Shown here: one piece after another, positions 9,053 to 22,043 of the stretch
Layout of the letters: each line of letters begins with the position of its first letter
Numbering within the stretch: the stretch's first letter is position 1
Assembly (NCBI RefSeq): GCF_015223435.1
Contig: NZ_VHKO01000003.1
Span: forward strand, 1 to 64,000
From: Vibrio hibernica
GTDB taxonomy: Bacteria > Pseudomonadota > Gammaproteobacteria > Enterobacterales > Vibrionaceae
Direction of reading: 5' to 3'
Length of the DNA stretch: 64,000 nt
Made by a program: the position numbers and the translations under genes
The notes under the pieces: model-generated
The model's database searches: none
What the model saw: only the letters and a program-made list of their open reading frames with translations
What the model was told of the DNA's origin: nothing

Positions 9053-10318
9053 ATGAACAGTTTGAAAAAATTTGCCGCCATTGGTGGCGTGATCGCAATT
9101 GCGGCATGTTGGCCGTTGGCCGTTGGACAAATCGCACAAACCGTCATTTCAGATGGTATAAAGAAATTAGATCAGAAAGAAGTGAAAGTGGAGTTAGTTT
9201 CTTATGAACGAGGTTATTTAAACTCAATAGCAAAAACTAAAGTCACGGTTATTGACCCTGTTATGAAACAGCAGTTAGAGCTAAATGGCTTTCCAACCAG
9301 TATTGTGTTTGATAATCAAATTAAACATGGTTTGGTCTCTATTGAAACAAATAGCCAAGCTGAAAATTTTTCTCAATTACCACTTAAAGCTCATTCTGTG
9401 ACGCAATTTAATGGTTCAACCTCAATTAATCTGCAATCTGAATCATTTGTGGTTAACTTCTCGCATGATGATCAATCGACATTAACGATTGCACCAATGG
9501 CATTGAATGCAGATTTAGACTCTGATGGACATGTTAAATTTGATTATAACGTCAGTTCGTTTATTGGTAGCTTTGCTAATGGAGATTCACTTAAAATTGA
9601 TAATATTGTTGGTGCTGGTGAGGGTTATAAAGAGCAAGGTTTTTGGTTTGGACACCAAGAAGCGGGTGTTGAAAATGTTAAAGCATTAGATTCGACTGGT
9701 AATGAGTTGTTCAATCTGCATAAATTTAATTATGTTTTTGATACTGATGAAAACAGTAAGAAAGCAACTTTTAATAGTCAGCATAAGGTGAGCGCTGACA
9801 GCTTAGATTTTGAGTCAGACAAGTTAACCGATCTGGGAATGGAATTTTCGTTTAATGATATCGATAAATCTTCCTTCACTGAGCTTTTATCTGTGTATCA
9901 ACATCACGGACAAACACTTTCTAGTCAAGATATGGAAATGGCGATGCAGCATGTTGATACGTTATTCCAGAAAGGTTTTTCTATTGCTTTGAATAAAATT
10001 AAAGTTACTATCCGTAAAGGTAAATTCAATGGTAATTGGGCGTTGAACTTGCCCGCCAGTACGGAACAAGTGTCTAAAAATCCAACTGCAGTATTTAATA
10101 GTGTAACAGGGGATACTCATTTCTATGTTTCTAATGAAATGGTTGATCAATTTCCGTTTATTGAGGCGGGTTTAGATAACTTTATCCAAGAAGGTATGAT
10201 GACTAAGAAAGATGATGGTTATTATATTGATGGTAAAGTTGCAAACGGAAACATTGAATTTACCGGTGGACATAAAGTACCGATGTTTATGTTATTTGCT
10301 CCATTCTTAATGCGATAA
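9053..10318 (+). CDS. DUF945 (YdgA-like) membrane-anchored protein
   Basis: 421 residues. An uncleaved N-terminal hydrophobic segment (residues 5-30, AAIGGVIAIAACWPLAVG) is followed by a long periplasmic beta-rich domain with the family start SYERGYLNSIAKT near 50. E. coli YdgA is longer (502). The function of the family is not established; it is tied to the cell envelope. CAAGGA 9 bases before the ATG supports the start. It ends at its own terminator and appears monocistronic. Confidence 0.8.
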   Translation: MNSLKKFAAIGGVIAIAACWPLAVGQIAQTVISDGIKKLDQKEVKVELVSYERGYLNSIAKTKVTVIDPVMKQQLELNGFPTSIVFDNQIKHGLVSIETNSQAENFSQLPLKAHSVTQFNGSTSINLQSESFVVNFSHDDQSTLTIAPMALNADLDSDGHVKFDYNVSSFIGSFANGDSLKIDNIVGAGEGYKEQGFWFGHQEAGVENVKALDSTGNELFNLHKFNYVFDTDENSKKATFNSQHKVSADSLDFESDKLTDLGMEFSFNDIDKSSFTELLSVYQHHGQTLSSQDMEMAMQHVDTLFQKGFSIALNKIKVTIRKGKFNGNWALNLPASTEQVSKNPTAVFNSVTGDTHFYVSNEMVDQFPFIEAGLDNFIQEGMMTKKDDGYYIDGKVANGNIEFTGGHKVPMFMLFAPFLMR

Positions 10319-10393
10319 TGTAGACAAAAATAGGTCTTTCTACTGTTATAGAGGGTCTATTACCCTCGAAAATATTACGTGCCAGAGATAAGT

Positions 10394-10420
10394 AAGAGGT
10401 CGTTATGACCTCTTTTTTTA
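10394..10420 (+). terminator. Terminator of the DUF945 gene
   Basis: Perfect 8-bp stem AAGAGGTC / GACCTCTT with a 5-base loop, followed by a T run. 76 bases after the stop codon. Confidence 0.9.
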
Positions 10421-10568
10421 TGGCAGATGAAAAAGGTATTTTGTACTCATTGTAAAAAGTGGTATTACTGTGTATCTAAGTGATAGATAAACGGTTGTCA
10501 TTATGAACCAGAAGGCATTACTTAGGGTTATCTTTCAATAAACTATCGCAGCAGGAGCAAATTTAATC

Positions 10569-11651
10569 ATGGAACCAATCTATAACTTTAGTGCAGGCCC
10601 CGCAGCCCTTCCAAAGCCAGTTATGCAACAAGCTCAAAGTGAATTTGTGAATTGGAATGGCCTAGGCACATCCGTTATGGAAATTAGTCATCGCAGTAAG
10701 CCTTTTTTGAAGGTTGCGGCTGAAGCAGAACAAGACCTACGTGACTTATTGTCTATCCCTTCTAACTATAAAGTTCTTTTTTGCCAAGGTGGCGCAAGAG
10801 CTCAGTTTGCAGCCGTTCCAATGAACTTGTTAGGAAGCCATAAATCTGCAGATTATATTGATGGTGGATATTGGGCAGAGAGTGCCATTGAAGAAGCCAG
10901 TAAATATTGCCAACCCAATGTGATTGATGCCACTATTGAAATTGATGGCAGAAAAGCCATTGTTCCAGCGGCGCAATGGCCGTTATCTGATGATGCTGCT
11001 TATGTCCATTTTTGTCCCAATGAAACGATTGATGGTATCGAAATTAATGATCTCCCAGTAACCGATAAACCGATTGTGGCGGATCTATCTTCGACTATTT
11101 TGTCGCGAAAAATTGATGTTTCTCAATATGGTGTGATTTACGCGGGCGCTCAGAAAAATATTGGCCCTGCCGGTATTTGTATTGTGATCGTACGTGATGA
11201 TTTATTGGATCTTGCCATGGAAACACTACCAAGTATTTTAAATTATAAAGTACTGGCAGAGAAAGAATCCATGTTCAATACACCGCCAACTTATGCGTGG
11301 TATTTATCCGGTTTGGTTTTTAAATGGCTTAAAGCCCAAGGCGGCGTAGAGGCGATTGAGAAGGTGAATCGAGCAAAAGCAGAAGTTCTTTATGGTTATA
11401 TTGATCAGTCAGTTTTTTATCGAAATATGATCCACCCCAACAACCGTTCTTTAATGAATATCCCATTCCAATTGGCTAAGCCAGAACTCGATGGATTATT
11501 CTTAGAGCAAGCCGAACAGCGTGGTTTGCAAGCATTAAAAGGTCATCGTGCTGTGGGTGGGATGAGAGCTTCTATTTACAATGCGATGCCATTAGAGGGC
11601 GTTCAAGCATTAGTAGACTTTATGAAAGAGTTTGAACAAACCAATGCATAG
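10569..11651 (+). CDS. serC: Phosphoserine aminotransferase SerC
   Basis: 360-residue PLP enzyme that makes 3-phosphoserine from 3-phosphohydroxypyruvate in serine synthesis, and the equivalent step in pyridoxal-phosphate synthesis. The family start FSAGPAALP is at 8-16, the phosphate-binding GGARAQF at 74-80, and the Schiff-base lysine K196 lies in AGAQKNIGP. Length matches E. coli SerC (362). GCAGGAG upstream supports the start. It stands alone between two terminators; aroA does not follow directly here, unlike in E. coli. Confidence 0.96.
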   Translation: MEPIYNFSAGPAALPKPVMQQAQSEFVNWNGLGTSVMEISHRSKPFLKVAAEAEQDLRDLLSIPSNYKVLFCQGGARAQFAAVPMNLLGSHKSADYIDGGYWAESAIEEASKYCQPNVIDATIEIDGRKAIVPAAQWPLSDDAAYVHFCPNETIDGIEINDLPVTDKPIVADLSSTILSRKIDVSQYGVIYAGAQKNIGPAGICIVIVRDDLLDLAMETLPSILNYKVLAEKESMFNTPPTYAWYLSGLVFKWLKAQGGVEAIEKVNRAKAEVLYGYIDQSVFYRNMIHPNNRSLMNIPFQLAKPELDGLFLEQAEQRGLQALKGHRAVGGMRASIYNAMPLEGVQALVDFMKEFEQTNA

Positions 11652-11693
11652 ATAATGCTACTCATGAAGATTGAGTTTATAACTAACATTTAA

Positions 11694-11720
11694 TAAAAAA
11701 CCGCCAAATTGGCGGTTTTC
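11694..11720. terminator. Bidirectional terminator, serC / cydC
   Basis: AAAACCGCCAA and TTGGCGGTTTT around a one-base centre, with A and T runs on the two sides. It serves convergent serC (+) and cydC (-). Confidence 0.9.
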
Positions 11721-11743
11721 ATCTTTAATGAGTAACGAAAAGA

Positions 11744-13465
11744 TTATAATCGTTGGTGCAATCGATGATATAGACCTTCTTGAGCAATCAGTGCTTTATG
11801 CGTTCCTAGCTCGACAATTTCACCCTGTTCCATTAATCCAATCGAGTCCATGGATTCCAAGCCAATCAATCGATGGGTTACGAATATAACGGTTTTATCC
11901 ACCGAATGTTTTTCGAGCAACTGCATAATTTGTTGTTCAGTTTGTTTATCTAAACCTTCGGTTGGCTCATCTAAAAGTAATATCGGTGAATTATGTAAAA
12001 TCGCGCGTGCAATGCCAATTCTTCGTTTTTCGCCACCAGATAGCTGACGACCACCGTCACCTAACCAAGCATCGAGGCCATTACCATCACTTAAATGACC
12101 GAGTCCGACTTCATGTAAAATAGTAGCCAGTTCTCGATCACTAGCATCAGGTTTCGCTAAATGTAAGTTATCTTTTAATGTGCCATTGAGAATATCAACA
12201 CGTTGACTTACGACCGAAATATTTTGGCGTAACCCTTTTTCTGTCCACTGTTGAATCGGGTGCTCACCAATCGATAACTCACCAGCTGCTACGTCAATTT
12301 GTCTGGTTAATAATTGTAATAAAGTCGATTTTCCAGAACCGGTTTGACCGACAATCGCCATTTTTTTCCCAGCTTGAAGTTGAATGCTGACATTATTTAA
12401 AGCGTAGTCTTTACTGTCTTGATATTTAAAGCTCACATTATTGAGCTGAATGCTAGCTTGTTGGCAGCTTTCAGTTCCTGATTCCGGATAAATAATATCA
12501 GGTGTTGCCGTGAGAACTTCATTCAATCGGCGAGCGGATTCTACCGTTTGACCGAGGTATTGGAACGCGCCAGCAATGGGCATTAATAATTCAAAGCATG
12601 CCATAGTGGCAAAAGCTAACATTGCAACCATTGGGCCTGGAGGTTGACCGTTCATACCATCCGCTGCCATCCAAATAATTAATACCATTGTCCAGCCATT
12701 CGCCAGTAAAAGCAGGGCACTTGCAAGACCCGTTAAATTAGCATTCTTAAATTGGTTTTTGAGCAATTTATCTTGATGATCTGTGATTGCTTGGCGGTAT
12801 CGAGGCTCTGCTCCAAATAATACCAGCTCGCTGTGTCCTTGAACCCAATCTAATGTGGCAATACGCAGTTTGGCTTTGTTTTGGGTTAAATGAGTCCCGT
12901 TGTGTTTACCCAGTTTGTAGAACAACACTGGCCAAACTAAAAGTAGAGAGAGTAGTATTCCCCCTAAGGTTAATCCGATCGTCATATCAAACCAACATAA
13001 GAAGACCGTCAGCGCGATAATTCCGAGGGTTCCGACAATGATTGGGCTGATTAATCGAAGGTAGACATGATCCATTGCATCAACATCGGCAACCAATCGA
13101 TTTAATAAATCCGCATCACGTAGTTTTGAAAAACGACCAGGAATGAGAGGAGTTAACTTTTTGAAAAAGAAAATTCGCAAATCGGCTAATAGCTTAAAGG
13201 TGGCATCGTGACTAACCACGCGTTCGCCCCAACGACCAGCCGTTCTACCCATTGCGAAACCACGAACGCCACCACCGGGTAACATGTAGTTAAATGTTTC
13301 TCTTGCAATGGTCAAACCAGCAACAGAAGCGGCCGCAATAAACCAACCAGATAAAGTTAATAAGCCAATAGAGGCAACTAAGGTTGCCAAAGCTAATAGC
13401 ATTCCAAGCGATAGACTAAACCAATGTTTCTTATAAAGCTTGAGATAAGGTGCTAACTCACGCAT
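11744..13465 (-). CDS. cydC: CydC, subunit of cysteine/glutathione ABC exporter
   Basis: 573-residue half-transporter. Six membrane helices lie in residues 1-310 and an ATPase domain in 335-573. The Walker A GQTGSGKST is near 370, the signature LSGGEKRR near 475 and Walker B ILLLDEPTE just after. CydDC exports cysteine and glutathione to the periplasm and is needed to assemble cytochrome bd oxidase. The start overlaps the end of cydD by 8 bases, so the two are translationally coupled, as expected for a heterodimer. Confidence 0.95.
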   Translation of the reverse strand: MRELAPYLKLYKKHWFSLSLGMLLALATLVASIGLLTLSGWFIAAASVAGLTIARETFNYMLPGGGVRGFAMGRTAGRWGERVVSHDATFKLLADLRIFFFKKLTPLIPGRFSKLRDADLLNRLVADVDAMDHVYLRLISPIIVGTLGIIALTVFLCWFDMTIGLTLGGILLSLLLVWPVLFYKLGKHNGTHLTQNKAKLRIATLDWVQGHSELVLFGAEPRYRQAITDHQDKLLKNQFKNANLTGLASALLLLANGWTMVLIIWMAADGMNGQPPGPMVAMLAFATMACFELLMPIAGAFQYLGQTVESARRLNEVLTATPDIIYPESGTESCQQASIQLNNVSFKYQDSKDYALNNVSIQLQAGKKMAIVGQTGSGKSTLLQLLTRQIDVAAGELSIGEHPIQQWTEKGLRQNISVVSQRVDILNGTLKDNLHLAKPDASDRELATILHEVGLGHLSDGNGLDAWLGDGGRQLSGGEKRRIGIARAILHNSPILLLDEPTEGLDKQTEQQIMQLLEKHSVDKTVIFVTHRLIGLESMDSIGLMEQGEIVELGTHKALIAQEGLYHRLHQRL

Positions 13466-15242
13466 CTAAATTCCCCTTACTCTCACTGTCTACTTGTTGT
13501 TTTGAAGACAGCATCTGTGCAAATAATCCAGCATGTTTGATCTCATCATAATGGCCACTTTGAACAATTTTTCCTGATTTCATCACCAGAATATTGGCCA
13601 CCTGTTTCAGATGTTCAAGCTGATGAGTCACCATCAAGGTTGTCGTATTTTTCGTGTTGTTGTCCAGCGCTCTCATTACAAGGTTTTCACTGTAAGCATC
13701 TAGACTGGCTGTTGGCTCATCAAGGAGCCAAAAACTGCCTTGTTGTAGCATGGCACGAGCCAAGGCTAATCGTTGTGCTTGACCAACAGATAAACCACCG
13801 GAGCGATCACTGATGTGATAATCCAGACCATGCTTGTAAACAAACTCGTCAGCAAAGGCGTCCTTTAATACTTTAGAAAGTTGCTCTTCACTGATGTCTT
13901 GCTGACCGAGTGTAATGTTTTCGTAAATAGTGCCATTAATTAATAAAGGGTTTTGTCCAACCCAGCTGATATTTTTTCGCCAATCTTTAAGGTTAAGTTC
14001 TTTTACTTCTATGCCATTGATGGTTAATGAACCAGTGTAAGGAAGAAACCCCAAAATAGCGTTGATTAAGCTGGTTTTTCCCGCACCACTTGGGCCAACA
14101 AGCGCCGTGGTTTGATTGGCATCTATTATGAAAGAAACGGGCCCTAATAATTGAGTTTTCTCTGAACTAAAAACCTCAAGGTTCGTAGCTGAAATTATAA
14201 TGCTTTCTGGTGATGGGAGGATTGTTGAGCCTGATTGGGCCGCTTCAACGTCTGCTTCTAGGAATTCAACTAAGCTTTCTGCTGCCCCTAATGCTTGAGC
14301 TTTGGCATGGTAGTAAGTGCCTAGGTCTCGTAGTGGTTGATAAAATTCAGGAGCGAGAACCAAAACAAACAAACCGGTAAATAAGGTAATACTGGCACCA
14401 TAATAACCAAAGTTAAGCTCACCTATATAGCTAAAACCAAAATAAACAGCGGTAATCGCAATGGAAATAGAAGTGAAAAACTCTAGCACGGCGGAGGATA
14501 GGAAGGCGATGCGTAATACATCCATCGTGCTTTTACGCAATACATCCGAAGCGCTACGGAGTAATTCAGTTTCGGCTTGAGCGCGATGGAACAGGCGAAT
14601 GGTCGTCATTGATTGTAAGCGATCATAAAAATGACCCGATAGGCGTTGGAGAGCTTTGAAGTTTTTCTTATTCGCATCTGCTGCTTTCATTCCGGCTAAT
14701 GCCATGAAGAGTGGAACCAGTGGGGCAGTAATTAAGAATATAAGGCCTGCTGCCCAGTTAGATGGGAATACGACAACCAGAATGATGAATGGAATAAAGA
14801 CAGCTAAAGACATTTGCGGCAAATAACGAGAGAAGAAATCTTGCATTTCCTCGACTTGTTCAAGCAATAAGGTTGCCCATGTACCAGCAGGTTTACCCTT
14901 AATATAAGCGGGACCTAAATCTCGCAGCTTGTCTAGAATCTGCTGACGAATATAGACTCGAACATATTCACCACAGCGATAGCCGGTTATTTCTTTGCCC
15001 CAAGTACACACAGCTCGACCAACAATCATTGCCGCTAAGCCAATAAATGAAGGGATTAATTGGTGTTTATCAACATGTTCTATAATGATTTGATGGAGGA
15101 TTGAGGCGAGAAGACCTGCTTGTCCAATTAAAAATAAAGTAGAGATGATTCCAAGAGCGATTGTTGCACTTAACCAAATTTTGGCAAGCTTTCCTTGCTG
15201 CTTGAGCCACTTGTTCAAATGGCGTCTTTGTTGTTTATCCAT
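13458..15242 (-). CDS. cydD: CydD, subunit of cysteine/glutathione ABC exporter
   Basis: 594-residue partner of CydC. Membrane helices are in 15-325. The nucleotide-binding domain has Walker A GPSGAGKTS near 380, a divergent signature LSVGQAQRLA and Walker B FWLLDEPTA. The Val in the signature in place of Gly is worth noting, since heterodimeric exporters often have one weaker site. trxB lies 175 bases upstream on the same strand; the trxB-cydD-cydC order is the usual one and links thiol export to cytoplasmic thiol reduction. Confidence 0.95.
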   Translation of the reverse strand: MDKQQRRHLNKWLKQQGKLAKIWLSATIALGIISTLFLIGQAGLLASILHQIIIEHVDKHQLIPSFIGLAAMIVGRAVCTWGKEITGYRCGEYVRVYIRQQILDKLRDLGPAYIKGKPAGTWATLLLEQVEEMQDFFSRYLPQMSLAVFIPFIILVVVFPSNWAAGLIFLITAPLVPLFMALAGMKAADANKKNFKALQRLSGHFYDRLQSMTTIRLFHRAQAETELLRSASDVLRKSTMDVLRIAFLSSAVLEFFTSISIAITAVYFGFSYIGELNFGYYGASITLFTGLFVLVLAPEFYQPLRDLGTYYHAKAQALGAAESLVEFLEADVEAAQSGSTILPSPESIIISATNLEVFSSEKTQLLGPVSFIIDANQTTALVGPSGAGKTSLINAILGFLPYTGSLTINGIEVKELNLKDWRKNISWVGQNPLLINGTIYENITLGQQDISEEQLSKVLKDAFADEFVYKHGLDYHISDRSGGLSVGQAQRLALARAMLQQGSFWLLDEPTASLDAYSENLVMRALDNNTKNTTTLMVTHQLEHLKQVANILVMKSGKIVQSGHYDEIKHAGLFAQMLSSKQQVDSESKGNLDA

Positions 15243-15417
15243 GTAAGACTGATTTCCATCTAGGTGAGCATAATTAAAAACTCGTGAATAAAATAGGTCC
15301 GGAACTGTTGCACCGGATCTATTAATCGAATGGTATTAAATGTGAACGACGAAGCGGGTGCTTAATAAAACAACATAATTGATGTTACAAAATCATTATG
15401 TCGTTGATGTGTATCAT

Positions 15418-17354
<1,937 letters not shown>

Positions 17355-17621
17355 AGTTGAATCCAGTGAGGTTTAAAAAATGTACTCGTAAAAAACAAGT
17401 TCGAATAATTTTGATAGTTTACAGTAAAAAAGTGACATAGTGCATTGGTTTGTAACGTAGGTTTATTCACCTAATATTGATTTGCATCTAATTTTAATGC
17501 CTTTAAATAAGGATAAGCTTTATTATGACTGGTTTATTTTATAAAGTTTAAGAAAGTGCTTACTTTAGGGGAGTTATGTTCCTGAACGTATTATTTATCT
17601 CGGTATATTTAAGGTGTTGAG

Positions 17622-18953
17622 ATGAGTTCAAAAAATATAGTCAATAAATCAATATTATTAGTTGTTATCCTCAATATATTTATTACTGCGATCTATTTAT
17701 TATTTAATGATCACAAAAGCCTCTTAATTACACCAGAGAAATATGTTTATTCGGTAGCGACAGATCAAGCTCTAGGCGGGAGAAGCCTAGCATCTGTTCA
17801 TTCCGAAAATAATTCGACGACTATGTCCTGTGAGCTTAACAGTAGTGAGAATTATCGCTGGCCTTACTGTGAGTTGACGATTCGCCTTTCTGATGACATA
17901 AAAAATGGATTGGATTTATCTCAATATAACTCAGTCATTCTTGATGTAGATTACAATGGTCCTGAAAGCGGTAATCAGAAAGTTAGAATTAATTTACGTA
18001 ACTTTGAAGAGGATATATTTAATCCAGATGATGATAATACGATTAAATATAATGGTATTGAGTATGCGCCAGGCCAACATCAAGGTCCAAGAATAGTTGG
18101 TTTTGATAAGTTTCAAGTATTAACGTGGTGGCTATTTGATTACAATATTGACCTTGAACATTCAGGGGTTAAATTAAATAACGTTCCTTTTATTCAAATA
18201 GCAACAGACTCAGGATCAGAGCCTGGACGTTATAAAGTAACCATTCATAAAATAATGTTTATAGGTCATTACATTCGCCGTTCAACCTTCGCGTTCATAT
18301 TGCTTTTTACTTGGGTTATTGGCGCAATAGCTCTATTTATTTATCAACGAACTTCGGCCCGAGTCGAAATTGAGCAAATGGAAGAACGAACTAAATCTTT
18401 AGCGGCGATGAACCAGAAATTAAGTCTTCGTTGTAATGAAATTGAAGAAATGGCGATTAAAGATGAGTTAACTGGTGCTGTGAATCGACATGGTATTAAA
18501 GATTGGTTGGATAATATTGCTAGGCGAGTTCGTTGGGGACTGGATTCGGTTTCAATTATCTATGCCGACCTAGATAACTTTAAAGTCATCAACGATCAAT
18601 TTGGTCATCAAGTTGGTGATGAAATATTGCGGCAATTTGTGGATTTAACACGCTCAGAGTTGCGTGACAGCGATAATTTGGTCAGATGGGGTGGAGAAGA
18701 GTTTATCATTTTTTGTTCTGGTTCAAATATCCATGTTGCTACAAGAATTGCAGAGCGAATTCGTACGACCATTGAAAATCATCAATGGGAAATGATTGGC
18801 AAGCTTACCTGCAGTTTTGGCGTCACGGAATTAGTGGCTGGTGAACGTGTAACAGAAATGATTGCTCGGGCTGATGAAGCATTATATCAAGCAAAAAATA
18901 ATGGTCGAAACAGAGTGGAAACGTTAGCGAAATTAATCACTTCGCCTCGTTGA
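17622..18953 (+). CDS. Membrane-bound diguanylate cyclase
   Basis: 443 residues. Membrane helix 1 at about 8-26, a periplasmic sensor region 30-218 that I cannot assign, membrane helix 2 at about 220-240, a coiled coil 245-280, and a GGDEF domain 280-440. The active site reads GGEEF, which supports c-di-GMP synthesis. RDSD sits exactly five residues before it, the product-inhibition I-site. DxxG-type features (DNFKVINDQFGH) are intact. So it is predicted active and feedback-inhibited. No phosphodiesterase domain. Monocistronic. Confidence 0.9.
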   Translation: MSSKNIVNKSILLVVILNIFITAIYLLFNDHKSLLITPEKYVYSVATDQALGGRSLASVHSENNSTTMSCELNSSENYRWPYCELTIRLSDDIKNGLDLSQYNSVILDVDYNGPESGNQKVRINLRNFEEDIFNPDDDNTIKYNGIEYAPGQHQGPRIVGFDKFQVLTWWLFDYNIDLEHSGVKLNNVPFIQIATDSGSEPGRYKVTIHKIMFIGHYIRRSTFAFILLFTWVIGAIALFIYQRTSARVEIEQMEERTKSLAAMNQKLSLRCNEIEEMAIKDELTGAVNRHGIKDWLDNIARRVRWGLDSVSIIYADLDNFKVINDQFGHQVGDEILRQFVDLTRSELRDSDNLVRWGGEEFIIFCSGSNIHVATRIAERIRTTIENHQWEMIGKLTCSFGVTELVAGERVTEMIARADEALYQAKNNGRNRVETLAKLITSPR

Positions 18954-18997
18954 GATATTTTTGATGTTGGTCGTATATGATATTGATTCAGAATGAA

Positions 18998-19744
18998 TTA
19001 GTGATGGATGTTTTCATCTTTTTTTGTATTTTGATAGTGGGGGTTGTTCTCTTGAGGACTAAGGATTGGCTTAATTGGCCCTAGAAATTTTGGTTTTGCG
19101 TTTAAAATATAAAGATCAAGAAAGGCCTTGGTTCGCGCAAAGACTTCTCTTAGCCTGACATGAAACCCTGATGATTCAAGTGGTCCAGGCACAGCTAAAC
19201 AGCTGGCATCTATATGATGATATTGTGCAATATACAGTGCACGTTCACAGTGGAAATCTTGCGTGATGATCAAAAAATGATCAGCTTGAAAAATGTCTCT
19301 CGCTCGGATGATGGAATCCAAAGTTCTAAAACCGGCGTAGTCCAAATAGATTCGTTTGTCCTCTATCCCTGCTTTTAATAAATCTCGTTTCATAGTCCAT
19401 GGTTCATTATATGAACGGTGAGCATTATCCCCGCTTAATAAAAAGGTTTGAACTTTTTTTTGTCGGTACAAGTTAATGGCTGCTTCAATACGATGTGAAT
19501 AGTAGGTATTTAAGGTTCTCCCGATGTATTTGCTGGTGCCTAATACCAATCCAATATCATGAGGAGGAACCTCATTAATATTATGATAAATGGAGTCTTG
19601 AGTTTTCCAACTGATGATACGGTCGATTGCAAAAGCGAACAGACACACAGATAAAATAGCTGATATAAAAACATAAGCTAGAATCAGAAAAAAAGAACGG
19701 CTAAAAAAGAAAGTTCGTTTATGTTGCATTGATGCGGTATCCAT
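18998..19744 (-). CDS. sanA: SanA, envelope barrier protein (DUF218)
   Basis: About 248 residues. A single N-terminal membrane anchor is followed by a periplasmic DUF218 (ElyC/SanA/YdcF) domain. Signature stretches are VLGTSKY, YYSHRIEAAINLY, LLSGDN, SYNEPWTM and LDYAGFRTLDSI, which match E. coli SanA closely. SanA loss raises vancomycin sensitivity at high temperature; its biochemistry is unknown. The frame is open to 19783, but the ATG at 19744 has AAGG six bases upstream. An extra polar tail after LGP resembles that of SanA. Confidence 0.88.
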   Translation of the reverse strand: MDTASMQHKRTFFFSRSFFLILAYVFISAILSVCLFAFAIDRIISWKTQDSIYHNINEVPPHDIGLVLGTSKYIGRTLNTYYSHRIEAAINLYRQKKVQTFLLSGDNAHRSYNEPWTMKRDLLKAGIEDKRIYLDYAGFRTLDSIIRARDIFQADHFLIITQDFHCERALYIAQYHHIDASCLAVPGPLESSGFHVRLREVFARTKAFLDLYILNAKPKFLGPIKPILSPQENNPHYQNTKKDENIHH

Positions 19745-19881
19745 AGCTTGCCTTTTCTTGATGACATTCATTAAGTATGGCAACCAAGTATCAATAAATA
19801 TCCTATCAACATTAAATTATTGTCGAAAGCTAATCTCAGTTTCCGATGATACCAGTCCAACGCAATCGTGAAAAACAAAAA

Positions 19882-19908
19882 TGCCCACTAAAAATAGAAT
19901 AGTGGGCA
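19882..19908 (-). terminator. Terminator of maeA
   Basis: Stem TGCCCACT / AGTGGGCA with an 11-base loop, followed on the minus strand by TTTTTGTTTTT. Confidence 0.85.
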
Positions 19909-19978
19909 AGTATTTTTATTGCAAAGCGCTTCGTATTACCAAGTGCTTCTTATTACAATGTATTACTGTCATCAAATA

Positions 19979-21667
19979 TTAGAACGCAGTACGTTTGTAT
20001 TGACGATACTCCGGTTGCCAGAATCCATTGTTAATGGCTGATTCAATTGCTTCATCAGTGATTTCAAGAGCAACACCTTGTTCGATGGCTTTTTTAGCGA
20101 CGGCAAAAGCGATTTTTTTCGAAACCGCATGGATTTCTTCTAGTGGTGGTAGTAACGCCCCTTTACCTTTTATCGCTAATGGTGAACACTCTGCTAGAGA
20201 TCTGCTCGATTCCATCAGCATTTCATCGGTTACGCGAGAAGCTGATACAGCGAGTACACCGAGCCCAATGCCTGGGAAAATATAACTATTATTACATTGT
20301 GCAATAGGGTAATCCTTGCCTTCATACCTTACTGGTTCAAAAGGGCTACCTGTTGCGACAAGTGCCTGACCTTTAGTCCAATGGAAGATATCATGTGGTG
20401 TCCCTTCAACACGGCTAGTCGGATTAGATAGTGGGAAAATTATTGGGCGTTCGCAGTTGCTGTGCATTGCCTCGATAACTTCTTGACTAAACAAACCAGG
20501 AACACCTGAAACACCAATCATTACTGTTGGTTTGGCATTTTTAATCACATCAATTAATGCAAAACCTGGCTCTTCACTTTTCCATTTTGCAATATGTTTC
20601 TTTTTCTGGATAAGTTTTTGTTGAAAATCAAGCAGATTTTTCATTCCTTCTTGTAACAAGCCCCAACGGTCAACCATGTATACTCGTGAGCGCGCTTGTT
20701 CATCAGTCAATCCTTCTGCAACCATTTGAGCAATGATAGCTTCAGCAATCCCACAACCTGCGGAACCAGCACCGACAAAGGTAATACGCTGATCTGACAA
20801 TTGGCTACCGGCTGCATGACAGGCCGCAATCAAAGAGCCTACAGTAACAGCAGCAGTGCCTTGAATATCATCGTTGAAGCAACAAATTTTATCTTTGTAG
20901 CGTTCCAGCAGTGGCATTGCATTTTTTTGCGCGAAATCTTCAAATTGAATTAATGCATCAGGCCAGCGGTGTTTGATGGCTTGGATAAAGTCATCTACGA
21001 ATTTATTGTATTCATCACCAGTAATACGTGCATGACGCCAGCCCATATACATAGGATCGGCTAATCGTTGCGGGTTATTTGTACCCACATCAAGCACAAT
21101 TGGAAGAGTGTAAGCTGGGCTTATTCCACCACAAGCGGTATATAAAGAGAGCTTTCCAATTGGAATGCCCATACCGCCAATACCTTGGTCACCTAAGCCT
21201 AAAATACGTTCACCATCGGTTACTACTATGACTTTTACATTCTGGCTAGTGGCATTGTTAATAAGATCATCGATACGATCACGGTTTGGATATGAAATAA
21301 AAAGCCCACGTCCACGGCGATAAATATTAGAGAAATTTTCGCACGCCGCGCCAACTGTTGGTGTGTAGATAATCGGCATCATTTCTGTAATATGATTTTG
21401 AACCAATCGATAAAACAGGGTTTCATTCGTATCTTGAATGTTCCTTAAGTAAATGTGCTTATCCATATCGCTTTCAAAAGCCGTATATTGTCGATAGGCA
21501 CGTTCAACTTGTTCTTGAATCGTTTCTGTAGCTTCAGGCAGCAGACCTTCTAGGTTAAATGCTTTTCTCTCTTCAGTTGTAAAACCACTACCTTTATTTA
21601 GCAGTGGAGTTGCCATCAAAACTGGGCCGGCGTAAGTAATATATAAAGGGCGTTTATCATTATTCAT
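19979..21667 (-). CDS. maeA: NAD-dependent malic enzyme MaeA
   Basis: 562-residue enzyme that decarboxylates malate to pyruvate with NAD, feeding gluconeogenesis and acetyl-CoA. E. coli MaeA (SfcA) has 565. Visible motifs are the malate-site tyrosine in [25 protein letters not shown], the metal-binding ED of FEDFAQKNA followed by [11 protein letters not shown], and the nucleotide fold [12 protein letters not shown]. It has its own terminator and a 376-base upstream gap. NAD rather than NADP preference is inferred from length and family, not proven. Confidence 0.95.
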   Translation of the reverse strand: MNNDKRPLYITYAGPVLMATPLLNKGSGFTTEERKAFNLEGLLPEATETIQEQVERAYRQYTAFESDMDKHIYLRNIQDTNETLFYRLVQNHITEMMPIIYTPTVGAACENFSNIYRRGRGLFISYPNRDRIDDLINNATSQNVKVIVVTDGERILGLGDQGIGGMGIPIGKLSLYTACGGISPAYTLPIVLDVGTNNPQRLADPMYMGWRHARITGDEYNKFVDDFIQAIKHRWPDALIQFEDFAQKNAMPLLERYKDKICCFNDDIQGTAAVTVGSLIAACHAAGSQLSDQRITFVGAGSAGCGIAEAIIAQMVAEGLTDEQARSRVYMVDRWGLLQEGMKNLLDFQQKLIQKKKHIAKWKSEEPGFALIDVIKNAKPTVMIGVSGVPGLFSQEVIEAMHSNCERPIIFPLSNPTSRVEGTPHDIFHWTKGQALVATGSPFEPVRYEGKDYPIAQCNNSYIFPGIGLGVLAVSASRVTDEMLMESSRSLAECSPLAIKGKGALLPPLEEIHAVSKKIAFAVAKKAIEQGVALEITDEAIESAINNGFWQPEYRQYKRTAF

Positions 21668-22043
21668 GTGGGACTCTTTTGTTTTTCACGAGCAATGGAT
21701 ATTTAGTGGTCGGATTGCACTACTTTATGGGCTATCGTTATTTTACGATCTCATGTTTAGGCCCTTATGATAAAAGGGATGATAAGATTGTAAACAATTT
21801 TAGCATTATGTTTAGCTCTCGCGCACAAATAATGTGAATTCAAAATATTAGCGAGTTTTCAGTTATACAATGGTGACGATAAGATAAAATATTACAATGA
21901 ACGATTATATTGTTATGTGCGGTGTGGCACAATTCCACTAAATAATGTTTAAAGTATTGTATACAATCTCTGGATTTTTGACAAAAAAATAAGCCAGAGG
22001 AAAGTCAGGCTTATTTTTATCTATAAATCAGCAGTTTGTATCC
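21668..22043. other. Intergenic region maeA-purC
   Basis: 376 AT-rich bases. It holds the maeA promoter (minus strand, near 21668) and the purC terminator (21985-22018). I see no other gene or site. Confidence 0.55.
21985..22018 (-). terminator. Terminator of purC
   Basis: AAAAATAAGCC and GGCTTATTTTT arms with a T run on the minus strand, 26 bases after the purC stop. Confidence 0.88.

Noticed and set aside
15298..15317. Hairpin TCCGG/CCGGA between trxB and cydD as a terminator
   Set aside because: Only five base pairs and no T run; transcription probably continues into cydD.
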